Below, piece after piece: positions 1 through 8,728 of a stretch of 64,000 nucleotides of DNA. Both the position numbers and the translations under genes were made by a program. Origin of the DNA: CAIZGX01 sp044239865 (GTDB lineage Bacteria; Bacteroidota; Bacteroidia; Flavobacteriales_D; Sanyastnellaceae). The notes below the pieces were generated by a model that did no database searches, was not told the origin of the DNA, and saw nothing but the letters and a program-made list of their open reading frames with translations. The stretch is from positions 682,001 through 746,000 of the forward strand of contig JBIIAO010000002.1 of the NCBI GenBank assembly GCA_044239865.1, read 5' to 3'. Within the stretch, counting starts at the first letter, position 1, and each line of letters begins with the position of its first letter.

Positions 1-1076
1 TTTTCAACGGCAGTTTTTACATTTTCCAACAATTGACTTTTGTCTTCCAATCCTTGGGCGGTAATGCAAAACTCAAGTCCAGCCTTGTGCATGTAGGCCA
101 AGTTGTAAGGCGCCAATTCCCAGTGCTTCAATTCTGCAGTTGAGATATAACGGTTGCTTGCAGGGTCGCTCACATCAAAGGCTTGCGGATAGTTAACAGG
201 AACAATGAATTTGCCTTTGGTGTTTTTCATGTCTTCCAAACGCTGGTATTCGTTTCCGTTTGTTTTGAAGAGGTATTGAACTCCGAACTCATCGCCAACA
301 GCGTCTGCGCGAAGAATGTTCCACTTGTCGTTTGCCTCGAAAATTTGCGCATGAATACTGTTCGCATTGAAGGCGCGCAATGAAAGATTGGTCTCTCCTT
401 TTCCCTTCAAACTCGCATACCAATTCGCGTCGCAATACGTTTGTTTCAACAGCGCAATACTGCCCATGATGGAAGATGGATATTGTTGCGGACTGGTACC
501 CTTGTTGAATGAAAAGTAAGAAGCCGCTTCAGCGCTAATGATGTCAGCATGAATTTCATTTCCCAACGAAACAAGTGCCCCATTGCCGCGTGCTATTCCA
601 TCGGCCTTGTGCGCGCATACCGCTGTAAAGCCACTGTTGCGATAGCTCTCGGCTTCTTCTTCGTTGTGTTGAATTTCGAGTGAAGCTGAGTATTCCGGGT
701 GAATAGCGGCGTTCCAGTTTAACGGCCCTTTTCCAGAATCGTCTGATTCCTCTCCATGATTTTGATTCTGTTTTTTCGGAAGTCCATAGGTAGAAAAAAC
801 ATCGATGAATCCAGCATAGATGAACTTGCCTGTTGCATCAATGCTAACGCAATTCGTGGGAATAGCGATTCCTTTTCCAACTGCAATAATTTTTCCTTTT
901 TCAATAACCACGGTTGCTCCTTCTAGTTTATTTTCCGGAGTGGAATAAATTGTGGCATTAACGAGCGCATAGGACGTAACGTCTTTCGGACGAATCCCAT
1001 TGAACGGAAAGGTTTCTTGCGCGAAGGCTACAACGCCATTTGATGCAAGTAAAATGAAGACCAAGAGTTTTCTCAT
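1..1076 (-). CDS. Amidohydrolase-like exported protein, N-terminal part (gene runs off the window)
   Basis: The reading frame is open from an ATG at 1076 down to base 1, giving about 358 codons of an incomplete gene. It begins with a clear signal peptide (MRKLLVFILLASNGVVAFAQ). A beta-sandwich segment typical of the amidohydrolase/imidazolonepropionase superfamily follows (around residues 38-92, including 'GATVVIEKGKIIAVG' and 'YAGFIDVFSTYG'). In active members the second motif normally continues into a metal-binding HxH; here those histidines are absent. This half may therefore be catalytically degenerate, or the active domain may lie beyond the window edge. It is divergent from the nifU-like gene, and a TAnnTTYG box on the minus strand at 1115-1122 could drive it. 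The substrate is unknown. The family assignment is fairly good, the activity uncertain. Confidence 0.7.
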   Translation of the reverse strand, partial: MRKLLVFILLASNGVVAFAQETFPFNGIRPKDVTSYALVNATIYSTPENKLEGATVVIEKGKIIAVGKGIAIPTNCVSIDATGKFIYAGFIDVFSTYGLPKKQNQNHGEESDDSGKGPLNWNAAIHPEYSASLEIQHNEEEAESYRNSGFTAVCAHKADGIARGNGALVSLGNEIHADIISAEAASYFSFNKGTSPQQYPSSIMGSIALLKQTYCDANWYASLKGKGETNLSLRAFNANSIHAQIFEANDKWNILRADAVGDEFGVQYLFKTNGNEYQRLEDMKNTKGKFIVPVNYPQAFDVSDPASNRYISTAELKHWELAPYNLAYMHKAGLEFCITAQGLEDKSQLLENVKTAVE

Positions 1077-1171
1077 GTTGTATGTTGAAGTGAAAAATTC
1101 ACAAACGAATTAAACGAAAATACGAGGTTTAAAGATAAACATTCATTGTAAATGTTTTCGAGTAATGCAAT

Positions 1172-1179
1172 TACATTTG
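1172..1179 (+). promoter_or_regulatory. Bacteroidota -7 promoter box TACATTTG for the nifU-like gene
   Basis: This is an exact match to TAnnTTTG, ending only four bases before the ATG at 1184. Transcription from such boxes normally starts a few bases downstream, so the mRNA would start at or next to the start codon. No convincing -33 TTTG is seen at the usual spacing; a TTG lies at 1146-1148. Confidence 0.55.
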
Positions 1180-1183
1180 TAAC

Positions 1184-1828
1184 ATGAACGAAAGAAAAAA
1201 AATTCCGACGGCTGTATATGCTGAAATGACCCCAAATCCTTCATCTATGAAGTTCGTTGCGGATCGTTTGCTTTTAACCGGCGGACTTCAAGTTGAATAT
1301 AAGTCAAAGTCTGAAGCATTAGGTTCTTCGCCACTTGCAGAAGAGCTTTTCAATTTTCCATTTGTAACCAATGTATTTGTTGCACATAATTTCGTGACGG
1401 TAACGAAAGACGGAACAATTGATTGGGATATGATAGTTATGCAGCTGCGCGAATACATTCGCGAGTGGCTCATGGATAATGAGATTGCAGTTTCTACTGT
1501 TCCTGCAGAGCTTATGAGCAGAAGTGCAAGTATGATTGAAGAGGCGAAAGCAGGCGGATCTGCACCCTCATCTGTTGACCGTTCGAAGTTCAAGCCTTCT
1601 GAATACGACGACGCCATTATGGCGTTGTTGGAAGAGTTTGTTCGTCCAGCAGTAGAAGCAGACGGTGGCGCTATTGATTTCGTAGGTTACGACGAGAAGA
1701 AAGTTTTTGTGGAAATGAAAGGCTCTTGCTCAGGCTGCCCTTCTTCTTCAGCAACCTTGAAAGGTGGAATTGAAAACCTATTGAAAGCGAAACTTCCGAG
1801 TGTAGTCGAAGAAGTAATTTCGGTTTAA
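1184..1828 (+). CDS. NifU/Nfu-type iron-sulfur scaffold protein
   Basis: The 214-residue protein has an Nfu N-terminal scaffold domain (about residues 10-95, starting near 'AEMTPNPSSMKF') and a C-terminal NifU-like domain (about 140-213). The latter carries the Fe-S ligand motif CSGC in 'GSCSGCPSSSATLKGG'. Such proteins assemble or carry Fe-S clusters in the cytoplasm and pass them to target enzymes. The two-domain layout is the usual one for Bacteroidota Nfu proteins. The start is the first ATG, four bases after a TAnnTTTG box. The gene is followed after 38 bases by a PorV/PorQ-family gene with no obvious terminator between, so co-transcription is possible. Confidence 0.9.
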   Translation: MNERKKIPTAVYAEMTPNPSSMKFVADRLLLTGGLQVEYKSKSEALGSSPLAEELFNFPFVTNVFVAHNFVTVTKDGTIDWDMIVMQLREYIREWLMDNEIAVSTVPAELMSRSASMIEEAKAGGSAPSSVDRSKFKPSEYDDAIMALLEEFVRPAVEADGGAIDFVGYDEKKVFVEMKGSCSGCPSSSATLKGGIENLLKAKLPSVVEEVISV

Positions 1829-1866
1829 GGAAATAATCTGCAAAGACTCTCGTTTCATCCACGCTC

Positions 1867-2958
1867 ATGAAGAAAAATTTCATTTCGAAAATTAGACTTG
1901 CGTTATTGTTCGTTTGTGCTGCAAATGTTGCACAAGCTCAAGTGGCTCGCGTATATGTGAATGAATTCTTGCAAATCGGCGTTGGCGCTCGGGCCATGGG
2001 AATGTCTCAAGCGCAAGTCAGCAGTGTGAATGATGTTACGTCGGGCTATTGGAATCCTGCCGGATTAATGGGGCTTGGCAACAAATTAGACGCTGCCTTA
2101 ATGCACAGCGAGTCGTATGCAGGCATTGCGAAATACGATTACGCAGCAGTGGGCAAGCGACTCGATTCAACTTCAGCGGCATCGTTTTCTTTGATTCGTT
2201 TTGGAATCGATGATATTCCGAACACATTAGATTTATACGATCCGAACGGAAACATAGACTACTCAAGGGTTACAACATTCAACGCAGCCGATTACGCGTT
2301 TTTATTTTCCTACGCGAAGAAAGGAGTTCCTTTCATTCACAAGCCTTGGGCAAGTCGAGTAAACATTGGTGGAACAGCGAAAATTATTTACCGACAGATT
2401 GGAGATTTTGCGCGGTCATTCGGATTCGGATTCGACCTAGGAGCGCAATATCAAGGAAAGCATTTGTGTTTGGGCGCTGTTATTCGCGATGCCAGCTCAA
2501 CGTTCAACGCATGGTCGTTCAGCTTGGGATCAACCGCTACTTCAGTCTTTGAACAAACAGGAAACGACCTTCCGAAAAACGGATTGGAGATTGCGTTACC
2601 GAGAGCTATTTTAGGAGCGGGCTACAAATTCAACAAAGAAAAAATTTCATTTTTGGTGGAAGGAAATGCGACCTTCACCACAGATGGACAACGCAATGCG
2701 CTCGTGTCTGGAAATGTATTCAGCATAGACCCGAATGTTGGATTGGAAGTCGGATATTCCAATACAATCTTCTTCAGAGCAGGAGTTGGAAATGCCCAGC
2801 GCGTAAAGGATTTCGGAGAAGAGTATGTTACCTATCAGCCGAACATTGGAATAGGTATTCGCCTTCGAAAAATGTTTATTGATTACGCATTATCAGACGT
2901 TGGAAATTCTTCCGACGTTCTCTACAGCAACGTTTTTTCGCTGAAGTTCTCTTTGTAA
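1867..2958 (+). CDS. PorV/PorQ family outer-membrane protein
   Basis: This 363-residue protein has a signal peptide ending at about 'NVAQAQ'. It then shows the family signature near residues 38-62 ('GVGARAMGMSQAQVSS' followed by a 'SGYWNPAGL' segment), as in PorV, PorQ and related FadL-like 14-strand barrels of Bacteroidota. Alternating hydrophobic beta-strand patterns run to the C-terminus, which ends in aromatic/hydrophobic residues (FSLKFSL). PorV shuttles T9SS cargo at the outer membrane; I cannot tell PorV from its paralogues here, so no symbol is given. The gene is convergent with the T9SS substrate at 2959-4503. The stop codons abut without spacing (TAA ends at 2958, the opposite stop begins at 2959). 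Confidence 0.8.
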   Translation: MKKNFISKIRLALLFVCAANVAQAQVARVYVNEFLQIGVGARAMGMSQAQVSSVNDVTSGYWNPAGLMGLGNKLDAALMHSESYAGIAKYDYAAVGKRLDSTSAASFSLIRFGIDDIPNTLDLYDPNGNIDYSRVTTFNAADYAFLFSYAKKGVPFIHKPWASRVNIGGTAKIIYRQIGDFARSFGFGFDLGAQYQGKHLCLGAVIRDASSTFNAWSFSLGSTATSVFEQTGNDLPKNGLEIALPRAILGAGYKFNKEKISFLVEGNATFTTDGQRNALVSGNVFSIDPNVGLEVGYSNTIFFRAGVGNAQRVKDFGEEYVTYQPNIGIGIRLRKMFIDYALSDVGNSSDVLYSNVFSLKFSL

Positions 2959-4503
2959 TTATTCAACAATGAATCGCTCACTCGCGTGAGTGGTTTGTCC
3001 TTCAGCATGTAGTACGTAAATTCCTTTAGGAAGGTCAAGTTCTAAAGTTTGTGTGTGCATTCCACCCGGGAAGTTGCATTTCGATTCATACACCACCTTC
3101 CCGCTAATGTCTGTAACGGTTACAACGGCTTTATCGAATCGTTGATTGAAGGTTTGAACGTAGAAAGTTCCGTTGTTCGGATTTGGGAAAACATCGAACT
3201 GTTGTTCAAAAACGTGCTGTTCCTCTGTGCTAACGATTGGTTGCACAACAATGTTTTCATCGCCAGGTATGTAATACGTATAGGCAAAAAATACAATCAT
3301 CATTTCATCTCCTGTTTGCTCTCCGGCTGTTACCATTTGTGGCGGACTGTGGGGGTTGAAAGGGTTTGCCGAGGTGTTGTCGTAAAAGGCTTGTGCGCGA
3401 AGATTCGTGTTTTGTGGAATGTGAATGAGCTGCGGATAGTTATAGGTGAACTGCCAATTGAAGTCCCAGGAAGGAATGCTAATAAGTGGTTCCGTAGATC
3501 CATCGGGCAGCTCAGCCCAACTACTAATGTTTCGTCCAATTAAGTGCATGTGCGGAAATGTTCCGATTAAAGTAACCTCAGCAGGAACGGTATAGGTTTC
3601 TGTGAAAGTAGCGGTTTGATTTGCTGGAATATAAAGGAAATTTTGATCTAAAATTCCAGGTGCGTGATTCAAAATGGGATCGTACCAAACTTCGCGTGGG
3701 GTTGGATCATCGGAATAATGGAGGTTAATCGTGGTTTGATCAGACAATCCCAATGTTCCGGCTGGATAGTGAAATTCAACAAGAAAATCGCCACCTGCTT
3801 CCAAACGCTGCGCGAACCCCAAAGGCACCCACAAAGGTCCGCCTCCCGGAGCCCATGCCGTAAGGAATTTCGCCCCGTTAACAAGGCTTCCTCCACTTGA
3901 CTGAAACCCATCGCCAGGATCGTTCGCATCTAGTGTAGCCCCCGTCCCTGTTGGATCATAAGAAATTACCACGTGGTGAACAATGCTAGCATTTCCAGGA
4001 ATTACTTCAATCCCATCAATCCATCCGTCCTGAGCCAATCCGCTTGGAATGACAAAGGTTCTATAGTAGTCACTGTTTGTTGCAGGGCTTGTATAATCTG
4101 GCGTTTGATACGATTGATCTACAGAGGGGAGTTGCGTGTTGTTGTTGTAAACTGGCGCAGCGGGTGCAAGTGCTAAGTCTCCTGTTGCAGCCCCCCCAAC
4201 AATCCAATCTTCAATGGCTTGCTTTTCCGCTTGAGTCAAAACGTTTTCTCCAACGAAGTGGCGGTAGTTCGGGTCGGCAGGCCAAGGCGGCATTTGCCCA
4301 GAAGTTATCGCTCCTAAAATACTCGCTTGGCTGTTGTATGCATCGTCGTAAGTCAAGAAAGACGAAGGCCCAATACCGCCTTCGTGGTGGCAAGTAGTGC
4401 AGTGGGCAAACAGAATAGGCGCTACGTTTTCGCTCCAAGTTACTTGCGCGAAAGAGTTGTGAGCCGCCAAAACAATAGCGAAAAGAAATACAAGTTTTTT
4501 CAC
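2959..4503 (-). CDS. Secreted cytochrome c-like/copper type II monooxygenase-like protein with T9SS type A sorting domain
   Basis: The protein has 514 residues starting at a GTG (4503); the next codons encode a typical signal peptide ending 'AHNSFAQ'. A single haem-binding CTTCH motif occurs near residue 35 in a 'VAPILFAHCTTCHHEGGIG' context. The middle part (about 150-420) resembles the copper type II ascorbate-dependent monooxygenase fold. It has an HHVV segment, a 'VEFHYP' segment and 'FPHMHLIGR', which matches the HxHLxGR copper-ligand motif. The last 80 residues are a T9SS type A sorting domain ('VFPNPNNGTFYV' and a C-terminal 'GIYVLHAEG' beta-strand). The protein is probably exported and anchored at or released from the cell surface. 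The substrate is unknown. The family assignment rests on motif reading only. Confidence 0.75.
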   Translation of the reverse strand: MKKLVFLFAIVLAAHNSFAQVTWSENVAPILFAHCTTCHHEGGIGPSSFLTYDDAYNSQASILGAITSGQMPPWPADPNYRHFVGENVLTQAEKQAIEDWIVGGAATGDLALAPAAPVYNNNTQLPSVDQSYQTPDYTSPATNSDYYRTFVIPSGLAQDGWIDGIEVIPGNASIVHHVVISYDPTGTGATLDANDPGDGFQSSGGSLVNGAKFLTAWAPGGGPLWVPLGFAQRLEAGGDFLVEFHYPAGTLGLSDQTTINLHYSDDPTPREVWYDPILNHAPGILDQNFLYIPANQTATFTETYTVPAEVTLIGTFPHMHLIGRNISSWAELPDGSTEPLISIPSWDFNWQFTYNYPQLIHIPQNTNLRAQAFYDNTSANPFNPHSPPQMVTAGEQTGDEMMIVFFAYTYYIPGDENIVVQPIVSTEEQHVFEQQFDVFPNPNNGTFYVQTFNQRFDKAVVTVTDISGKVVYESKCNFPGGMHTQTLELDLPKGIYVLHAEGQTTHASERFIVE

Positions 4504-4645
4504 GATGGGTGATTTTAATTGGAATAAAGCTAATCAAATTTTAGGTTGGAAGTGTATAAGCTCAGAAGGTTTATTGCGATTGAAATGTTTATTTCTTCAG
4601 CGTAGAAATGTCTTTCCAACTGAAATAATAATCATCTTGCAGTTC

Positions 4646-6262
4646 GTGAAACCCCTGTTGGAAATACAAAATCTTAGCGTGGCCTTCAACAACAAAATTG
4701 TTGTGAATGCCTTGTCCTATGGGCTATTTCCGGGAAAGATAACTGCAGTTGTGGGGGAATCTGGAAGTGGAAAATCAGTCACAGCTATGTCGTTGCTCGG
4801 GTTGCTTCCAACAAAAAATTTAACTTTTCCTTCCGGAGAGATTTTTCTTTCAAGTGAATTAATCGGGAAGGAAGATCGAACGGTGAGGCCCACAGATGAG
4901 GCCTTGGTTTCCTTGCGCGGAAAAAAGATTGCGGTGATTTTCCAAGAGCCCATGACGGCGCTTAATCCGGCTATGACTTGTCAGCAGCAAATGGAGGAAT
5001 GCCTTCAATATGAAAATAAAGAAGCACGAAAATCCAAAGTATTATCGTTGTTGGAAGAGGTTGAAATGCCAGATCCAACGGGTGCTTTGAAGAAGTATCC
5101 GCATGAGTTTTCGGGTGGACAACGTCAACGCATTATGATTGCCATGGCGCTGGCTTCCGAGCCGCAATTGCTCATTGCAGACGAACCGACCACAGCCCTA
5201 GACCCTTCCGTGCAAGCGTCTATTTTAGAGCTCATCAAGAAATTGAAAAACAACCGCAACATGTCGGTGCTTTTCATTTCACACGATTTGCACGTGGTGA
5301 AAGAAATTGCAGATTTCATAGTGGTTATGAAGTCTGGAAGTGCCGTTGAACAGGGCAATGCAGAGGAAGTGTTAAATCATCCGAAGCACGATTACACAAG
5401 AGGTCTACTCGCTTGTCGACCTTCGAAATCTTCGAAAGGAAAGAGCTTAGTTACGTTGGGAAATGATCAGGCTGAAAAGCAGTATACGTTTTCCACCAAT
5501 GAAAATATTTTATTGCGGATTGAAGGGTTAACGAAGATTTATCCGGGGCAAACAACCCCCGCCGTGAACAATGTTTCCTTTGAAATAAAACACGGCGAAA
5601 CCCTTGGTTTAATTGGTGAAAGCGGATGTGGAAAGACCTCGTTAAGTCGCATCCTTATGGGGCTTTTGACTCCAACAAGCGGCGATGTTTCATTCGGAAA
5701 CGAACCGTTGATTGGAAAGAACATGTCATTTCCGAATAAATTTCGAAGAGACATTCAAATGGTTTTTCAAGATCCGTTCGCCTCTCTAAATCCGAAATTG
5801 AAAATTGAAGACATGCTCCTCGAGCCCTTGCACATTCATAAAGTTGGAAGTACAAATTCGGAGCGAAAGAAACGTGTTGAATATTTATTGAATGCCGTTG
5901 GAATGCCCGCCGATAGCGCTCAGCGGTATGCGCACAACTTCTCGGGCGGACAGCGTCAGCGTATTGTTATTGCTCGCGCATTGGCCACCAATCCGAAATT
6001 AATTATCTGCGATGAAGCCGTTGCTGCACTAGACGTATCGGTTCAAGCGCAAGTGTTGAATTTGTTGAACGACCTGAAGGAAGAGTTTGGCCTAACCTAT
6101 TTATTCATCTCACACGACATGCCGGTTGTGTATCACATGAGCAATCGTGTTATGGTTATGCGGAAGGGTGAGATTGTGGAACAGGGCAGCGCCGAAGAAG
6201 TCTTTCTTCATCCAACACATGAATATACTCAGCGATTGATGCGCATTGCCAATCCTGCGTGA
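4646..6262 (+). CDS. Fused dipeptide/oligopeptide ABC transporter ATP-binding protein (DppD-DppF type)
   Basis: Two complete ABC ATPase domains are fused in one chain. The first has Walker A GESGSGKS at about residue 37 and signature 'FSGGQRQRI' near 155. The second has Walker A GESGCGKT near 325 and signature 'FSGGQRQRIVIA' near 432. After the first domain comes the 'HDYTRGLLAC' peptide-transporter extension, and the C-terminus has 'HEYTQRLM'. This is the YejF/GsiA-like arrangement that energises uptake of small peptides. No permease or binding-protein gene is adjacent. The frame is open from 4505, but homology starts at 'VKPLLEIQNLSV', so I place the start at GTG 4646 (538 residues). The frame to 4505 would add an unsupported 47-residue leader. 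Confidence 0.85.
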   Translation: MKPLLEIQNLSVAFNNKIVVNALSYGLFPGKITAVVGESGSGKSVTAMSLLGLLPTKNLTFPSGEIFLSSELIGKEDRTVRPTDEALVSLRGKKIAVIFQEPMTALNPAMTCQQQMEECLQYENKEARKSKVLSLLEEVEMPDPTGALKKYPHEFSGGQRQRIMIAMALASEPQLLIADEPTTALDPSVQASILELIKKLKNNRNMSVLFISHDLHVVKEIADFIVVMKSGSAVEQGNAEEVLNHPKHDYTRGLLACRPSKSSKGKSLVTLGNDQAEKQYTFSTNENILLRIEGLTKIYPGQTTPAVNNVSFEIKHGETLGLIGESGCGKTSLSRILMGLLTPTSGDVSFGNEPLIGKNMSFPNKFRRDIQMVFQDPFASLNPKLKIEDMLLEPLHIHKVGSTNSERKKRVEYLLNAVGMPADSAQRYAHNFSGGQRQRIVIARALATNPKLIICDEAVAALDVSVQAQVLNLLNDLKEEFGLTYLFISHDMPVVYHMSNRVMVMRKGEIVEQGSAEEVFLHPTHEYTQRLMRIANPA

Positions 6263-6294
6263 CGAACATCACCTCAACGGTTTATTGAACCTCC

Positions 6295-6302
6295 TATCTT
6301 TG
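6295..6302 (+). promoter_or_regulatory. -7 promoter box TATCTTTG for the TauE/persulfide unit
   Basis: This is an exact TAnnTTTG match four bases before the ATG at 6307, implying an mRNA that starts at the start codon. It lies in the 44-base gap after the ABC ATPase gene, so the sulfur unit has its own promoter. Confidence 0.55.
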
Positions 6303-6306
6303 CACC

Positions 6307-7086
6307 ATGGAATTAACAATAGCCCTAGGATTTTTCGGAGCACTGCTCATGGGCTTTGTGTTGGGTGTTCTTGGCGGAGGCGGTGCCATACTTACCATTC
6401 CTATTTTGGTTTATTTGTTCGGATTCGATTTAAGGTCTGCAGTTGTTTCATCATATGCTATTTTATTCTTTAGTTCAATCGTTGGTGGAATTCAAAGTCG
6501 AAAAGAAATTGAATGGCGCTTAGCCTTGCTGTTTGCTGCTGTTGCATCGGTCTTCATAGCGTTAACCAAATTCTTTGTGCTTCCGATTTTACCTAAAGAA
6601 TTTTTTGTTTTCGGTTGGAAGGTTTCAACGCAAAGTATTTTGCTTTTGCTGTTTGTAACCATCATGTTCATTGTGGCTTACAAACTTTTGAATCCGAAAA
6701 AAGCAAAAGGAAAGGGACTTGTTTCCTTAACTATAAATGCCGCCATTGTTGGAGTGCTCGGATCACTAATTGGCGTGGGCGGAGGATTCCTCATTGTTCC
6801 TGCTATTTACGCTTATCGCAACACAACGATGTCTGCAGCTATTGCTTCAACCTTTGTGGTCATTACCTTGAATTCGGCCTCAGGATTAGCGGTTTCTTAT
6901 TCAGAATTGAACACGTTGAATTTCTCCATTCTCCTTCCCTTTTTAGGGCTGGCGGTTGTGGGTGTGGTTGCTGGAACTTTACTCTCTAAAAAATGGTCAG
7001 ATGCGCTATTGCGAAAGTCCTTCGTTGTACTTTTGCTGGCCGTAGGAACGTATATGTTAACGAAAGAAATTATTGAGATACTATGA
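6307..7086 (+). CDS. TauE/SafE (TSUP) family anion exporter
   Basis: The 259-residue hydrophobic protein has about eight membrane segments. Two glycine-rich repeats, 'GVLGGGGAILTIPILV' (near residue 20) and 'GSLIGVGGGFLIVPAI' (near 150), are the hallmark of the TSUP/TauE-SafE family. Such carriers move sulfite, thiosulfate or organosulfonates across the inner membrane. The stop overlaps the start of the next gene by four bases (ATGA at 7083-7086). That gene encodes a metallo-beta-lactamase/rhodanese protein acting on persulfides. The pairing suggests export of sulfite or thiosulfate formed by persulfide oxidation; the substrate is inferred from this context. Confidence 0.88.
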   Translation: MELTIALGFFGALLMGFVLGVLGGGGAILTIPILVYLFGFDLRSAVVSSYAILFFSSIVGGIQSRKEIEWRLALLFAAVASVFIALTKFFVLPILPKEFFVFGWKVSTQSILLLLFVTIMFIVAYKLLNPKKAKGKGLVSLTINAAIVGVLGSLIGVGGGFLIVPAIYAYRNTTMSAAIASTFVVITLNSASGLAVSYSELNTLNFSILLPFLGLAVVGVVAGTLLSKKWSDALLRKSFVVLLLAVGTYMLTKEIIEIL

Positions 7087-8489
7087 AAATTGAACAGATT
7101 TATACCGGATGTTTAGCGCAAGGCGCATACTATATTGAAAGCAATGGCGAAGCCGTTATTATTGATCCGCTTCGAGATACGAAAGCTTACACAGATAGAG
7201 CGAATGCATCTGGCGCGAAGATCAAATACATATTGGAAACGCATTTTCATGCAGACTTTGTAAGCGGACATTTAGACCTTCAGGTTTACACAGGCGCTAC
7301 CATTGTTTTCGGTCCGAATGCGAAGACAGAATTCATTTCGCACATTGCTACTGACGGAGAAATTCTTCAAGTTGGAAGCTGCACGATTGAAGTGTTGCAC
7401 ACACCTGGGCATACCATGGAAAGCACGTGTTATTTGCTTCGCGATGAAAACGGAAAGCAAGTGGCGGTGTTCACGGGAGATACGCTTTTCATAGGAGATG
7501 TTGGAAGACCAGATTTGGCGCAGAAGTCGGGTGAATTGACGAAAGAAGATTTAGCAGGATATTTATACGACAGTTTGAGAAACAAATTAATGCCGTTGGA
7601 AAACGACATTACGGTTTATCCTGCACACGGTGCGGGCTCTGCTTGCGGAAAGAACATGAGCAAAGAAACCTTCGACACATTGGGTCATCAGAAGGAAGTG
7701 AATTATGCGTTGCAAGACATGACAAAAGAGGCATTCATTCAGGAAGTTACCGCGGGTCTTTTGCCTCCGCCGTTCTACTTCCCTGAGAATGTGGCTATGA
7801 ATAAGAAAGGTGTTTCTTCATTAGAGGGAGTTGTTCAACATTCATTGAAGCCGCTGTCTGTAGAGGCATTCACGGTATTGATGGAAGATGAGAGTGTGTT
7901 GTTGTTAGACGTTCGCGGCCCGCAAGTATTCTGTAAAGGCTTCGTTCCGGGTTCAATTAACATTGGATTGAAAGGCGATTTCGCTCCGTGGGTTGGAACA
8001 TTGATTACAGACATGAAGCAACGCATAGCGTTGGTTACTGAGCCGGGCCAAGAAGAAGAAGCTATCACGCGCTTGGCACGTGTGGGTTACGACGGAGTTG
8101 TTGGATATTTGGAAGGAGGATTCGAGTCGTGGGATAATTCAGAAAATGAAATAGATCAAATCGAAAGTATTTCTGCAGAGCAGTTTGAAGAGATTGCTTC
8201 GGAAAAAAAAGTGAATGTTTTAGATGTTCGCAAGCCAACGGAATTTCAGTCGGAACATTTGGAAATTGGTAACAGCGCCCCACTTCACGAATTGAATCAG
8301 CACATGAGTTCCTTCAAATCAGGAGAGAACAATTACATTCATTGCGCTGGCGGATACCGAAGCATGATTGCTGCGAGTATTGTAAAGAGCCGTGGAATTC
8401 ACAATGTCATTGACATTGCGGGTGGTTACAATGCCATTTCGAAAACAGCTTTAGCGAAAACCAATTTCGTTTGCCCAAGTACGCTATAA
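7083..8489 (+). CDS. Persulfide dioxygenase-like metallo-beta-lactamase protein with two rhodanese domains
   Basis: The protein has 468 residues. Residues 1-240 form a metallo-beta-lactamase fold of the ETHE1/glyoxalase II type with 'THFHADFVSGH' (53-63). Further metal ligands lie in 'HTPGHT' and 'TGDTLFIGDVGRPDL'. Two rhodanese-like domains follow (about 260-350 and 370-465). The second keeps a catalytic Cys (about residue 421) in 'HCAGGYRS'. In the first, the active-site loop reads 'LVTEPGQEEEA' and has no Cys, so it is probably non-catalytic. Relatives oxidise glutathione or protein persulfides to sulfite and transfer sulfane sulfur. The gene is translationally coupled to the upstream TauE-like exporter. 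Confidence 0.87.
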   Translation: MKIEQIYTGCLAQGAYYIESNGEAVIIDPLRDTKAYTDRANASGAKIKYILETHFHADFVSGHLDLQVYTGATIVFGPNAKTEFISHIATDGEILQVGSCTIEVLHTPGHTMESTCYLLRDENGKQVAVFTGDTLFIGDVGRPDLAQKSGELTKEDLAGYLYDSLRNKLMPLENDITVYPAHGAGSACGKNMSKETFDTLGHQKEVNYALQDMTKEAFIQEVTAGLLPPPFYFPENVAMNKKGVSSLEGVVQHSLKPLSVEAFTVLMEDESVLLLDVRGPQVFCKGFVPGSINIGLKGDFAPWVGTLITDMKQRIALVTEPGQEEEAITRLARVGYDGVVGYLEGGFESWDNSENEIDQIESISAEQFEEIASEKKVNVLDVRKPTEFQSEHLEIGNSAPLHELNQHMSSFKSGENNYIHCAGGYRSMIAASIVKSRGIHNVIDIAGGYNAISKTALAKTNFVCPSTL

Positions 8490-8503
8490 CTTTCGGTTTG
8501 TCG

Positions 8504-8511
8504 TATATTTG
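8504..8511 (+). promoter_or_regulatory. -7 promoter box TATATTTG for tatA
   Basis: This is an exact TAnnTTTG match 19 bases before the ATG at 8531, so a short leader of roughly a dozen bases is expected. The leader is A-rich before the start codon, as usual in Bacteroidota. Confidence 0.5.
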
Positions 8512-8530
8512 CACAACAAAAAATTAAGTT

Positions 8531-8716
8531 ATGGGTAAGTTCGGTACAATGGAGATTGTTTTGATTCTTGCGGTTGTATTACTTCTTTTCGGAGGTAAGA
8601 AAATCCCAGAATTGATGCGTGGTCTAGGTAAAGGAATGAAAGAATTCAAAGACGCAAGCAAAGGCGAAGGAACTTCTTCAGCACCTTCTGAGTCTGACAA
8701 GATCGAGAATAAATAA
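8531..8716 (+). CDS. tatA: Sec-independent translocase subunit TatA/TatE
   Basis: This 61-residue protein has one N-terminal membrane helix (about residues 6-22, 'MEIVLILAVVLLLFGGKKIPEL'-like with the FGG-KK hinge). An amphipathic helix ('LGKGMKEFKDA') and a polar tail follow, the standard TatA design. TatA oligomers form the pore for folded twin-arginine substrates in the inner membrane. No tatC or tatB lies in the window. The gene has its own TAnnTTTG box and is followed after 12 bases by gatA, probably on the same transcript. Confidence 0.93.
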   Translation: MGKFGTMEIVLILAVVLLLFGGKKIPELMRGLGKGMKEFKDASKGEGTSSAPSESDKIENK

Positions 8717-8728
8717 CATCTATTTCCA

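Noticed and set aside
4505..4645. N-terminal 47-codon extension of the ABC ATPase
   Set aside because: It has no homology to the family and starts in the leader region of the divergent gene; the GTG at 4646 fits the domain boundary.
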